Assembly: GCF_030145815.1 (NCBI RefSeq)
Contig: NZ_JAIXHL010000009.1
Location: 1 to 64,000, forward strand
DNA length: 64,000 bases
Origin: Sphingomonas sp.
GTDB lineage: Bacteria > Pseudomonadota > Alphaproteobacteria > Sphingomonadales > Sphingomonadaceae
Direction: 5' to 3'
The stretch's first letter is position 1, and the number at the start of each line of letters is the position of its first letter. Both the position numbers and the translations under genes were made by a program. Shown here piece after piece: positions 25,789 through 35,084 of this stretch. The notes under the pieces are model-generated. The model did no database searches and was not told the origin of the DNA. It saw only the letters and a program-made list of their open reading frames with translations.

Positions 25789-26433
25789 TTACTGCAGCGC
25801 ACGCCCAAACCAAAGCACCCGCCCGACAATGTTGATGCTGCGGCGTTCGAGGCCCCGCCAGCTCGGATAGGCCGGGTTATCGCTCAGCACGGAAATCCGT
25901 CGGCCCTGCGGCTCGATCGCGATCCGCTTCACGTTGAGCGCGTCGTCCATGCGCAGGACGTAGATGCCGTCGCGCAGCCGCCCTTGCCCGTCGGCGAGAT
26001 CGACCATGACTTCGTCCCCGTCGTGCAGGGTCGGCTCCATCGAGTCCCCATGCACGCCGATGATGGAAAGGCTCGACGCCTTGCTGGCGGTCAGCCGGCG
26101 GAGCCATTTCTCATCAAAGCCAAACTGGGAGCATTTGGATTCCATCTCGGCCAGTGCCCCATGACCGGCGGAAGCCTCGACGCTGAGCACGGGCACGTGG
26201 ACCAGCTCGACAACCGGCCCCGAGCGGCGGTCGGGAGCCCCAAGGACCTTCTCGTCCACACCGAAGAACCGGGCAAGCACTGCGCGATCCTGCTCGTCCA
26301 GGCTCCGCGGGCTGCCGCGCCGGATATACTGCTGGATATAGGCCGCATTGCGCCCGAGGAGGCGGGAAACCGAGGAGTAATTGTATCCTCGTTGCTGAAT
26401 CAGCTCGTCCAGGGCTTTGCGTGCTTCGTCCAT
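25789..26433 (-). CDS. S24-family repressor (HTH plus LexA/CI-like peptidase)
   Basis: A 214-residue regulator from ATG 26433 (MDEARKALDELIQQRGYNYS); the alternative ATG 26457 lies inside the operator-like motif. The N-terminal domain is an XRE-like helix-turn-helix (SSVSRLLGRNAAYIQQYIRR). The C-terminal S24 domain has the catalytic Ser in GVHGDSMEPTL (about residue 131) and the Lys in ALNVKRIAI (about 169). An Ala-Gly pair in EASAGHG before it is a plausible self-cleavage site. Such repressors are inactivated by RecA filaments during SOS or DNA entry. It heads a leftward operon and faces a double CTAGGA/TCCTAG operator. Confidence 0.88.
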   Translation of the reverse strand: MDEARKALDELIQQRGYNYSSVSRLLGRNAAYIQQYIRRGSPRSLDEQDRAVLARFFGVDEKVLGAPDRRSGPVVELVHVPVLSVEASAGHGALAEMESKCSQFGFDEKWLRRLTASKASSLSIIGVHGDSMEPTLHDGDEVMVDLADGQGRLRDGIYVLRMDDALNVKRIAIEPQGRRISVLSDNPAYPSWRGLERRSINIVGRVLWFGRALQ

Positions 26434-26452
26434 CGCTGGCGGTCCCACTGAG

Positions 26453-26496
26453 TGCATCTAGGAAATCCGATCCTAGACTCTAGGATGCCTTCCTAG
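26453..26496. promoter_or_regulatory. Double palindromic operator of the S24 repressor
   Basis: Two inverted repeats lie side by side: CTAGGA (26458-26463)/TCCTAG (26471-26476) with a 7-base spacer and CTAGGA (26480-26485)/TCCTAG (26491-26496) with a 5-base spacer. They are between the divergent S24 gene and the 61-residue gene. The first overlaps the 14-base sequence TGCATCTAGGAAAT (26453-26466), which recurs before the transfer operon at 63315-63328. Autoregulation by the S24 protein is the simplest reading. Confidence 0.72.
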
Positions 26497-26537
26497 TAGG
26501 AACATAACAGGAACGCAAGAGCGATGCGAGTCGAGCA

Positions 26538-26723
26538 ATGGAGCTTCTGGAGCAGATCGAGAGCTATCTGGCGCAGACCCGCATGCCGGCGAGTACCTTC
26601 GGCAGGTTGGTAGCAGGAGATCCGAGGTTGGTCGCTGACCTTCGATCGGGCAGACGTCCGAGGGAAAAAACGCGCGCCCGGTTGCAACGCTACCTGGGTC
26701 AAAGCTTAGCGCGGATCGGCTGA
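26538..26723 (+). CDS. Small DNA-binding-like protein
   Basis: A 61-residue basic protein (MELLEQIESYLAQTRMPAST, then RLVAGDPRLVADLRSGRRPR) that looks like a minimal helix-turn-helix: a helix, the segment STFGRLVAGDPRLVADL and a basic tail. Similar short proteins occur in sphingomonads as presumed regulators. It is divergent from the S24 repressor across the double operator, as Cro is from CI, so it may be a second regulator of the switch. This is inference from position and size. Confidence 0.6.
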   Translation: MELLEQIESYLAQTRMPASTFGRLVAGDPRLVADLRSGRRPREKTRARLQRYLGQSLARIG

Positions 26724-26828
26724 GTGGTGTCCCTACGTTGGCCAGCAAGCTATCGAGCAGCCTCGGGCTCGTTCAGAACCTTTGAATGTGAGGTGGACGC
26801 TCAGAGCTGGATAGTTGCGGGGGCTCAG

Positions 26829-26856
26829 CCCCAAGGCTAAGTCAACGAGCTTGGGG
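26829..26856. repeat. Inverted repeat before hsdM
   Basis: CCCCAAG (26829-26835) and CTTGGGG (26850-26856) pair around a 14-base loop in the 180-base gap before hsdM. It may be a terminator-like hairpin for the small upstream gene or a regulator site for the restriction system. There is no T-tract. Confidence 0.35.
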
Positions 26857-26904
26857 GCAATCGACGATACCTGATCGCGAGCTGACCACTCCCGATAGGA
26901 TCGA

Positions 26905-29593
26905 ATGAGAATGGCGAAGCTGACCCTTGAAAAACTCGAACGCCATCTGTTCGCAGCAGCCGACATTCTTCGCGGCAAAATGGACGCTTCGGAGTTCAAG
27001 GAATACATCTTCGGAATCTTGTTCCTGAAGCGATGCTCGGACGTGTTCGAGCAGCAGCGCGATAGGATCATCCAGAAGCAGCGCACTCAGGGCCGGACGA
27101 ACGAGGAGGCTCCAAAGGGCCGATCATCCCTCGTCGTATGAAAAGACGTTCTTCGTTCCTGCCATCGCCCGATGGGGGCGGCTGCTGAACGACGTCCATT
27201 CGAATGTCGCCAACGAATTAAACAAGGCTCTGGCGGGCTTGGAAAACGCGAACCATCAGGCGCTGTCGGGTGTCTTGGGTCACATCAATTTCGCCCGTAA
27301 GATCGGCGAATCTGAAATCCCCGACGAGAGGCTGCGGCGGCTCATCAGCCACTTCAACAAGTACCGGCTTCTCGATGAGGATTTCGAGTTTCCGGACCTG
27401 CTCGGCGCTGCCTACGAGTATCTGATCAGCGAATTTGCCGACTCAGCCGGCAAGAAGGCCGGCGAGTTCTACACTCCAAGGGGCGTCGTTCAGCTCATGG
27501 TGCGGATCCTCGATCCGCAGGGTGGCACGTCGCTCTACGACCCGACCTGTGGCAGCGGCGGCATGCTGAACCAGGGGAATCAACATGCCCTCCAGCACGG
27601 AGGGCGTCTGCGCCTCTATGGACAGGAAGACAACGGGGCTGTCTGGGCGATTTGCCGGATGAACCTGCTGCTGCACGGCGTTCCCGACGCGGACATCCGA
27701 AATGGCGACACGCTGCTCGAGCCGAAGCACATCGAGGACGGGCGCCTGATGCGCTTTGATCGCGTGATCGCCAACCCGCCTTTCAGCCAGAACTACTCCA
27801 AGCGCGGCATCCAGTTCGGCGACCGCTTCCGCTTCGGCTGGTGCCCGACGACGGGCAAGAAGGGCGACCTGATGTTCGCGCAGCACATGCTGGCGAGCCT
27901 GAAGCAGAACGGAAAGATGGCGGTCGTGATGCCGCACGGCGTGCTGTTCCGCGGCGGGGAAGAGAAGAAGATCAGGATCGCGCTTCTCAAGGAAGACTGC
28001 ATCGAGGCGGTCATCGGCCTGCCCCAAAATCTCTTCTATGGCACCGGTATCCCTGCTTGTGTCCTGGTGATGCGCCATCCGGCGGGCAAGCCCGATGCGC
28101 GCAAGGGCAAGGTGCTTTTTATCAATGCCGACCGCGAGTATCGCGAAGGCCGTGCGCAGAACTTCATCGATCCGGAGCACATCGAGAAGATTATCAGCGC
28201 CTATGATGCCTTCGCCGATGTCTCCGGCTTCGCGGCCGTGGTCGATAACAAGGCCATCATCGAGGACGAAGCCGGAAACCTGAACATCCGTCGCTACGCC
28301 GACAGCAGCCCGCCGCCAGAGACGCACGACGTTCGCGCGCACCTTCATGGCGGCGTGCCAAAGCGCGAGATCGAAGCCATCCGCCCGCAGGCAATGGCCC
28401 AGGGCTTCGACGTTGGCGCGCCGTTCTCCGACCGCGATCCCGACTATGCCGAATTCGCCCAGACCGTGGCAAAGCGGGCCGACATCCGTGCCTTGATGGA
28501 AACCGATGCTGGCGTCGCCGCCCGGGCCGGAGAGATGCTGGGAGCCTTCGATACCTGGTGGGCCTCGGCGCAGACAGGGTTGGCTGATCTGCCAGAAACC
28601 AAGCGCCTCATGCCGTTGCGGCGGGAGCTGCTCGACAGTTTCGAGCCGGCGATGCTACCGGTCGGCTGCGTCGATCGCTATGCGCTGATGGGCGCCATCG
28701 CGGGCTGGTGGGACGAAATCCGCTACGAGCTGCGCGTCATCGTCGAGAACGGTTTCGCGGAGCTTGTCGACGGCTGGGTTGAAACGCTGCGTTCCGCACT
28801 CGAAGACGAAGAGGCCGACGACGACGAGGACAGCGACGTCAAGAAGACCGTGAAGGCGACGCTAGAGGAGTTGCTCGCGCATCCCTTCGTCCGGCACCGG
28901 ATGGCCGATTATGTGAGCCAACTATCCGCAGCACAGACCGAGGTGGAACGCATCAAGGCCGAGAAGGAAGCCTGGGAAACCGGCGACGGTGTCGATGGCG
29001 CCGAGGACTGGATGGACGGGGCCGAGGACGGCGCCACGCTGCCCAAGGTGTTGGAGAAGCGTCGCAAGGACCTGCGCGCCGAGATGGGCGAGGATGACAA
29101 GCGCCGCAAGGAGCTAGTGAAGACCACACCCGTCGGAAAGCCATCCAAGGGCTCCATCGACTGGATGCGGGCGCAGGGCATGAACGTGCGGGAGCTTGAG
29201 GCCGAACTTGCCGACCTCAATCGCCGCCTCGCGCCGCTGGTCGAAGAGGCGGAGGCCATCGATGCGATGCTCGCACCCTATGAGGCGATCAAAGAGGAGC
29301 TGAAGGCGGCGCGCGCGACGTTGCGGCAGCTCAAAGCGGCTTTTGTCGAGCGGCTGACCGCAGCGCGGGCCGAACTCGACGACGATGATTGCCGCGAGCT
29401 GGTGCTCGCCATTGACCGCGAGCGGCTGTTCGACCGACTCGAGCGTGCCCGTACGCGTCGTGTCGGCACACTAGTATCCGGTCTCGATCGCCTTTGGGAC
29501 AAGTATCGGGTCAGCCTCAAGCACATCGAGGGGCGAAGGACTGACGCAACCAAGCGGCTGGAAGGCTACCTGAAGGAACTCAGGTATGGGTGA
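26905..29593 (+). CDS. hsdM: Type I restriction-modification DNA methyltransferase subunit, frameshifted
   Basis: Adenine-N6 methyltransferase subunit of a type I system. The N-terminal HsdM helical part ([20 protein letters not shown]) is in one frame up to Lys at 27115-27117. The protein continues one base later as [20 protein letters not shown] in another frame, so the GGG at 27117-27119 seems to carry one extra base. After that come [18 protein letters not shown], the SAM-binding [10 protein letters not shown] and the catalytic NPPF (in [12 protein letters not shown]). The corrected length is about 895 residues, much longer than usual HsdM (about 500), because of an acidic, coiled-coil C-terminal extension. 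If the frameshift is real, methylation would be lost, which is toxic with an active HsdR. Translation from TTG 27239 would lack the N-terminus. Confidence 0.85.
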
Positions 29594-30848
29594 GGCGGCC
29601 AAGCTGTCTGACTTCGCGTCTGTCAATCCGGTGACGGATACCAACGGGGTGGCAAACGATGCGCCGGTCGCGTTCATCCCGATGGCCGCCGTTGCGGAGG
29701 GAGGCGGGTGGCATGCGACGGAGCACCGTCCGATTTCGGATGGAAGGAGGGGTTATACCCTTTTCCAGCGCGGCGATGTGATCGTTGCGAAGATCACACC
29801 CTGCTTCGAGAATGGGAAGGTCGCGCTGCTTTCGGCGCTCGAAACCGACTTCGGCCTTGGCAGCACTGAATTTCACGTCTTGCGGGCCAAGCCCGGTCAC
29901 GATTCCCGTTTCATCTATCACTGGACACGGCACCCGGCTTTTCTGCGTGCGGGTGAAGCGTCGATGACTGGCTCGGCGGGGCAGCGCCGCGTGCAAGCTG
30001 GATTCTTCGAAAGCTTCGAGATCCCGAGGATTGAGAGACCGTCTCAAGCGGCGATTGCCGACATTCTTGATGCGCTCGACGACGCCATCCTCGAAGTTGA
30101 TGCACTGTTCGAGAAATTGAGGACAGTCCGCGTTGGCATGATCGACGATTTGCTCACGCGAGGCTTGGCGGATGACGGCTCACCCCGGGCTTCATCCGCA
30201 CTGGTCGAGACAGTGGTCGGCCTACGCCCGGCGACATGGAAAGTCGCGAACCTGGGCCGCTTCGTCATCAACGCGGAGTATGGCACCAACCTGTCCTTGG
30301 GCGACATCAGCAGCGGCATTCCTGTTCTGCGGATGAACAACATCCAAGACGGTGAGTTCGACTTGTCCGATCTGAAATATGCGCCGGCGCATGCGGTCGA
30401 GCGGTTCCGGGTGCAGCGCGATGATGTGCTGTTCAACCGCACCAACAGCTGGGAGCATGTTGGAAAGGCCGCCATCTGGCGGCACGACGAACCTGGTCCC
30501 GCCTTCGCGTCCTACCTGGTGCGCCTTCACTGCGGCGACGAATTGCTGCCCGAGTTCCTTCATCTCTGGCTGAACTGGGCTCCAGTGCAGCGCGCCATCC
30601 GGCAGTTCGCGACGCCGGGCGTCCAGCAGGTCAACATCAATCCCACGAACCTCCGGCGGGCCTTGATCGCCGTGCCGAATACCTTGGAAGAACAACGCGC
30701 CATCATCGAACGCGTGAACGGTGTTTCTGCAGCGATCGAGGATCACCGCTGTGAAAGCGCCAAGCTCGCGGCACTTCGTGAAGGGTTGCGCGATGACCTC
30801 CTCAGCGGCCGCACGCCCCTCGCTGCCATTCGGGAGGCGGCCGAGTGA
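29586..30848 (+). CDS. hsdS: Type I restriction-modification specificity subunit
   Basis: A 420-residue DNA-recognition subunit with the usual two target recognition domains, each followed by a conserved helix: the first TRD ends near IERPSQAAIADILDALDDAI and the second near VPNTLEEQRAIIERVNGVSA. These repeats (Q-x-A-I-x-x-I-L) are the hallmark of HsdS and set the gap between the two half-sites. The target sequence cannot be predicted here. The start overlaps hsdM by 8 bases and the end overlaps hsdR by 4 (GTGA), so M, S and R are translationally coupled. Confidence 0.92.
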   Translation: MGEAAKLSDFASVNPVTDTNGVANDAPVAFIPMAAVAEGGGWHATEHRPISDGRRGYTLFQRGDVIVAKITPCFENGKVALLSALETDFGLGSTEFHVLRAKPGHDSRFIYHWTRHPAFLRAGEASMTGSAGQRRVQAGFFESFEIPRIERPSQAAIADILDALDDAILEVDALFEKLRTVRVGMIDDLLTRGLADDGSPRASSALVETVVGLRPATWKVANLGRFVINAEYGTNLSLGDISSGIPVLRMNNIQDGEFDLSDLKYAPAHAVERFRVQRDDVLFNRTNSWEHVGKAAIWRHDEPGPAFASYLVRLHCGDELLPEFLHLWLNWAPVQRAIRQFATPGVQQVNINPTNLRRALIAVPNTLEEQRAIIERVNGVSAAIEDHRCESAKLAALREGLRDDLLSGRTPLAAIREAAE

Positions 30849-33800
30849 GCCAGCTGGACCGCCTGGATGAACTGAACGTCGTTGAGCGCCCGCTGCTGCA
30901 CCAGTTGGGCGCGATGGGCTGGCGCCATGTCGAGGGTGCTGACGAAGACCCGGCCAGTGGCCGCAAGGACTATCATCTGCTGGGCCGCGCCGATTTTCAG
31001 CAGACGCTGCTGCGCGACCGGCTTGAGGCCGCGCTGCGCCACCTGAACCGCAACGACGATGGGTCTGAGTGGCTGGACGATCGCCGCATCGAACAGGCGA
31101 TCTCGCAACTTGAACGGCCGACCGCGAGGGACTTCATCGCGATCAACGAGGAACTGCACGACAAGATCGTGCGCGGCGTCAATGTCTCTGGCCCCGACGG
31201 CGAGCATGAGCGGCGCGTGCGCTTCATTGGCTTCGAGCCGGACGACGAGAACGAATTCGTCGCCGTAAGCCAGTTCCGTGTGGACCCGCCCGGCGCAAGC
31301 GGCGTGTCAGGGTTCATCGTGCCGGATGTCGTCCTGTTCGTGAACGGTCTGCCGCTCGTGGTGATCGAGGCCAAGAGCCCCGCCGTCACCGACCCCATGG
31401 CCACCGCCATCGACCAGATGCGCCGCTACGCCAATCGCCGCGTTCCCGAGAAGAATGAGGGCGCGGAGCGGCTGTTCTGGACGAACCACCTTCTGGTCGC
31501 CACCGACTATTACGACGCGCGTGTCGGTTCCGTCACGGCTCGGCCCGACGATTTCCTGCCGTGGCGCTCGGTCAAGCCGATCGGTATTGAGCATACGCGC
31601 GCCGCCAACGACGAGGTGTGCCGCGAGATCGGCAAGGCGCCCGGCACGGAATTGGTGCAGCAGGAGGTGCTCGCCGCGGGCCTTCTGCGGCCGGCGTATC
31701 TTCTGGACGCGATACGCTCGTTCACCGTCTTTATGACAACGGACGATGGCGTTCGGATCAAGGTCGTGCCCCGCTATCAGCAGTTCCGTTCGGTTCATAT
31801 CGCGCTCAATCGGCTACGCGAGGGCAAGACACGCCGCCAGGATGGCATGACGGATCGGCGGGGCGGTATCATCTGGCACACCCAGGGCTCCGGAAAGAGC
31901 CTGACTATGGTGTTCCTGGTCAAGAAACTGCGGACACTCCCGGAGCTTCGGCGGTTCAAGGTGGTCGTGGTCACTGACCGGATCGATCTCGAGGACCAGC
32001 TGTCGAAGACTGCCAAGCTCGCCGGTCAGGTTATGCGAGTGGCGCGAAATGCCGATGGCGCGAAAGCGCATCTGGGCCGCCAAGAACCTGACCTGGTGTT
32101 CGTGATGATCCAGAAGCTGCAAGAGCGGAACGGCGGCGGTGACGAGCAGGAAATCGTGTTCGCTGCCGAGAATGACGAGCGTCAGGTCGCGGAGAGTGAT
32201 GCGCTCCCCTCTAAGCCCGATCAGCTGCGTTCGGGCAAGCTGGTTGCGAAGATCGGCGAGCGACAGGCCTTCCCCGTGTTGAACGAAAGTGATGACGTCC
32301 TAGTCCTCATCGACGAGGCGCACCGGTCGCACACAAGCGGGCTGCACCAGAACCTCCTGGACGCTCTGCCGAACGCAGCGCGGATCGGCTTCACCGGAAC
32401 CCCGATCGAGGAGAAGAGCAAGAAGAAGACGCGGGAGATCTTCGGCACCTACATCGACCGTTACCTGCTTCGGGATGCGGAGGCTGACGGCGCGATCGTT
32501 AAGATCCTCTACGAGGGGCGCGAACTGAAAGCCGATGTGACCGACAAGGGCACGTTGGATGGACTATTCGATGCGACCTTCGCCGGGAAGTCGACCGAGG
32601 AGCGGGAGGCGATTAAGGATCGCTATGCGACGCGCGCGCGGGTTCTGAATGCGGCCGACCCGTTGAAGGCCAAGGCGATAGACGTGCTCCGGCACTACAT
32701 CGTCAACATTCTCCCCAATTTTCTGAAGGCGCAGCTTGTCGCTTCCAGCCGGCAACTGGCGGTCCAGTATGTCGATGCCCTGAACGACGCTCGCGACGAA
32801 ATCGTCGCCGCCATTGAGGGCGCTGCGGAGATCTTGAAGGATATCGCGCCCGAGGATGCGCAGAATGCCGGTGGAGATGTGGCGTTCCTGACCACCGCGC
32901 TGCCTTACCTTGTTACGATCAGAGCCCTGGAGTTTGCGGCTGTTATCTCGGTGGACCACAACGATCTGCCTCACCTGAAGGCATGGGGTGGCGCGACCGA
33001 GACCAAGCAACGGATCGAACGCTTTAAGAAGCCGCTATCACGCGATGGGCTCGCGATTCTCGTTGTGAAAAGCAAGCTCCTCACGGGCTTCGACGCGAAG
33101 GTCGAACAGGCGATGTATCTCGACCGCGCCATGGCGGGCGCTGAGCTGTTGCAGGCCATCGCCCGCACCAACCGCACGGCCGGAGAAGCAAAGCAGTTTG
33201 GGATTGTCGTTGACTACTATGGTGTCGGAAAGAACCTGTCCGACGCGCTGGCGCTCTATGACGCCGAAGACCAGAGCGATCTGACAGGCGGAATCGGCAA
33301 GCCTGAAGAGCTGCTGCCTGAGCTTCGGCAAGCCAGGGATGCAGTGGTGAAGCAGTTTGCCGATGCTGGTATAACCCTTGGCCCTGATCTGCAGGCCTAC
33401 GTCGATGCGTGCGTCGGGAAACTAAAGGAGCAAAAGTTCCGGGCGCAGTTTCTTGTCCTGGTGAAGCGCCTCATCGGCTTGTTCGATACGCTGATGCCGC
33501 GACCCGAAGCGAGGCCTTTCACCAAGGACGTCAAGATTTTTGCCTTTATCGCAAAGGCTGCGGCGAACCTATATAGGGATGGCACGCTGGATGTGCGTGG
33601 GGTGGCGCACAAGGTCCAAGCCATGCTCGATGCCTTCATCGAGGCGCATGGCATAGATCCCAAGATCCCGCCCATCGAGATCCTCGATCCTAACTTTGCC
33701 GCAGAGGTTTCGCGCAAGAAGACCGATCGTGCCAAAGCGGCCGACATGGAGAATGCTCTCCGTCACCACATCTCGATTTCGTTCGATAAGGACCCGGCGA

Positions 33801-34228
33801 AATTCAAGAGCCTTAGTGAGAGGCTTGAAGGGATTCTGACCAGTCATCAGGAAGACTGGAACGCAATCGCCAGTCAGCTGCAGAAGCTCATCGACGAGGC
33901 CTTGGCGGCGTCAACCGAGTCAGCGGCGTATCACGGGCTCGACCGGTACACAGACGGACCGATCTTCGGCATTCTCCGGATGCGATACGGGAACAGCGAC
34001 CGGGACGCCGAGTTCGCTGAACTGGCTTCGGAAATTGTTCGGTACTTGCGCCAAGAGGCCGCTGTAGCTGGCTTCTGGGACAATCCCGTGGGCCAAGAGG
34101 AAGCTAGGCGGTGGGTTTTTCGCCAGCTCGACAGCTGCAATCTGTTCCCGTTTCCAGAGCTGGACGTCATTGCGGCTGATTGCATGGGCGTCGCTAGGGC
34201 CAATCGCGCCGGGTTCGCCCATGATTGA
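30845..34228 (+). CDS. hsdR: Type I restriction endonuclease subunit R
   Basis: A 1127-residue motor-nuclease starting at GTG 30845. The N-terminal PD-(D/E)xK nuclease is seen as PDVVLFVNGLPLVVIEAKSP (about residues 160-179). The helicase core has Walker A HTQGSGKSLTM (about 344), VLIDEAHRS (motif II, about 487), RIGFTGTPIEE (motif III) and LLTGFDAKVEQAMYLDRAM (motif V region). It translocates DNA and cleaves far from unmethylated sites. The reading frame is complete, so restriction could be active even though hsdM seems broken. The end overlaps the metallopeptidase gene by 8 bases. Confidence 0.95.
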   Translation: MSQLDRLDELNVVERPLLHQLGAMGWRHVEGADEDPASGRKDYHLLGRADFQQTLLRDRLEAALRHLNRNDDGSEWLDDRRIEQAISQLERPTARDFIAINEELHDKIVRGVNVSGPDGEHERRVRFIGFEPDDENEFVAVSQFRVDPPGASGVSGFIVPDVVLFVNGLPLVVIEAKSPAVTDPMATAIDQMRRYANRRVPEKNEGAERLFWTNHLLVATDYYDARVGSVTARPDDFLPWRSVKPIGIEHTRAANDEVCREIGKAPGTELVQQEVLAAGLLRPAYLLDAIRSFTVFMTTDDGVRIKVVPRYQQFRSVHIALNRLREGKTRRQDGMTDRRGGIIWHTQGSGKSLTMVFLVKKLRTLPELRRFKVVVVTDRIDLEDQLSKTAKLAGQVMRVARNADGAKAHLGRQEPDLVFVMIQKLQERNGGGDEQEIVFAAENDERQVAESDALPSKPDQLRSGKLVAKIGERQAFPVLNESDDVLVLIDEAHRSHTSGLHQNLLDALPNAARIGFTGTPIEEKSKKKTREIFGTYIDRYLLRDAEADGAIVKILYEGRELKADVTDKGTLDGLFDATFAGKSTEEREAIKDRYATRARVLNAADPLKAKAIDVLRHYIVNILPNFLKAQLVASSRQLAVQYVDALNDARDEIVAAIEGAAEILKDIAPEDAQNAGGDVAFLTTALPYLVTIRALEFAAVISVDHNDLPHLKAWGGATETKQRIERFKKPLSRDGLAILVVKSKLLTGFDAKVEQAMYLDRAMAGAELLQAIARTNRTAGEAKQFGIVVDYYGVGKNLSDALALYDAEDQSDLTGGIGKPEELLPELRQARDAVVKQFADAGITLGPDLQAYVDACVGKLKEQKFRAQFLVLVKRLIGLFDTLMPRPEARPFTKDVKIFAFIAKAAANLYRDGTLDVRGVAHKVQAMLDAFIEAHGIDPKIPPIEILDPNFAAEVSRKKTDRAKAADMENALRHHISISFDKDPAKFKSLSERLEGILTSHQEDWNAIASQLQKLIDEALAASTESAAYHGLDRYTDGPIFGILRMRYGNSDRDAEFAELASEIVRYLRQEAAVAGFWDNPVGQEEARRWVFRQLDSCNLFPFPELDVIAADCMGVARANRAGFAHD

Positions 34229-34934
34229 AACTATCTGTGTCGATGACCTCACCTTTCTTGTTAAGCGCAGCGTGCGCCGCAAGACGATCGGCCTTACAGT
34301 CGAACGCGATGCGTCCCTTGTCGCTCATCTCCCATCGGATGCGGACCTCGATCAGGCGCGCGAGCTGATCCAGACGAGGATGATCTGGATTCACCAGAAG
34401 CTTGCAGGGCACAAAGGCATTGGTCGCGAGACGGTTTTCCGACAACCTGAATTCATCGATGGTGAGGGCTTTCATTTTCTTGGAAAGCACTTTCGGCTGA
34501 AGCTCGTAGACACCGACCCCGACGGACCTCCAACGCCAACGATCCGCTTCGAAGGGGACCGCCTTCTGTTCCGTCGTGATCAGATCCAATCTGGAAATAA
34601 GAGAATAGAAGAATACTATACCCGGGCTGCCCACCCATATTTGAACGAGCTAGTGAACCGGTGGAAAGAGATTGTTCGCGTCAAGCCACGGAAATATGTC
34701 CAGATAATGGACCTAGGATTCAGGTGGGGGTCCTGTAGTCCTAATGGGACTGTGAATTTCCACTGGAGATCAATGCAACTGCCGCCGCAGGTTATTGAGT
34801 ATGTAGTTGTGCACGAGCTTGTGCATCTAAAATATAGCGACCATTCTGAGGCATTTTGGTCCGAAGTTCGTCGTGTAATGCCTTCGTATGCTGATAGAAA
34901 GGAGTGGCTTCGTTCTAGAGGTGGCGATCTCTAG
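34221..34934 (+). CDS. YgjP-like (DUF45/M48-type) zinc metallopeptidase
   Basis: A 237-residue protein from ATG 34221, which overlaps the hsdR stop by 8 bases. It has the YgjP-like architecture: an N-terminal strand-rich part (FLVKRSVRRKTIGLTV), MDLGFRWGSCSPNGTVNFHW and the zinc site VVVHELVHLKYSDHSEAFW, giving HELVH plus a later His. Genes of this family are often the fourth gene of type I restriction operons, perhaps to control HsdR by proteolysis, but this is not proven. The stretch 34590-34880 is noticeably more AT-rich than its surroundings, which suggests a different origin. Confidence 0.85.
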   Translation: MIETICVDDLTFLVKRSVRRKTIGLTVERDASLVAHLPSDADLDQARELIQTRMIWIHQKLAGHKGIGRETVFRQPEFIDGEGFHFLGKHFRLKLVDTDPDGPPTPTIRFEGDRLLFRRDQIQSGNKRIEEYYTRAAHPYLNELVNRWKEIVRVKPRKYVQIMDLGFRWGSCSPNGTVNFHWRSMQLPPQVIEYVVVHELVHLKYSDHSEAFWSEVRRVMPSYADRKEWLRSRGGDL

Positions 34935-34943
34935 TCCGCGCAG

Positions 34944-35073
34944 TCCTAGCGTTTGGCAACGTATTTGGTGATAGTGGCAGCAAAGGTCGACTCTGAAATT
35001 CCAAGCATGGAATAGACGTTTTCGATGTGGGGAGCGTCGACGTCCTCGCCGACGACATGAGAGTTGAATGCTG
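34944..35073 (-). pseudogene. Possible gene remnant on the minus strand
   Basis: A minus-strand frame ending at 34944 reads as plausible protein sequence: FNSHVVGEDVDAPHIENVYS followed by MLGISESTFAATITKYVAKR and a stop. A stop codon lies a few codons upstream, and there is no good start, so it may be the C-terminal end of a decayed gene left between the restriction operon and the next cassette. No family was recognised. It could be chance. Confidence 0.3.
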
Positions 35074-35084
35074 AAGGGGGCTAT

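Noticed and set aside
26433..26457. ATG 26457 as the start of the S24 repressor
   Set aside because: It lies within the shared operator motif TGCATCTAGGAAAT and adds eight residues without homology; ATG 26433 begins directly at the HTH domain.
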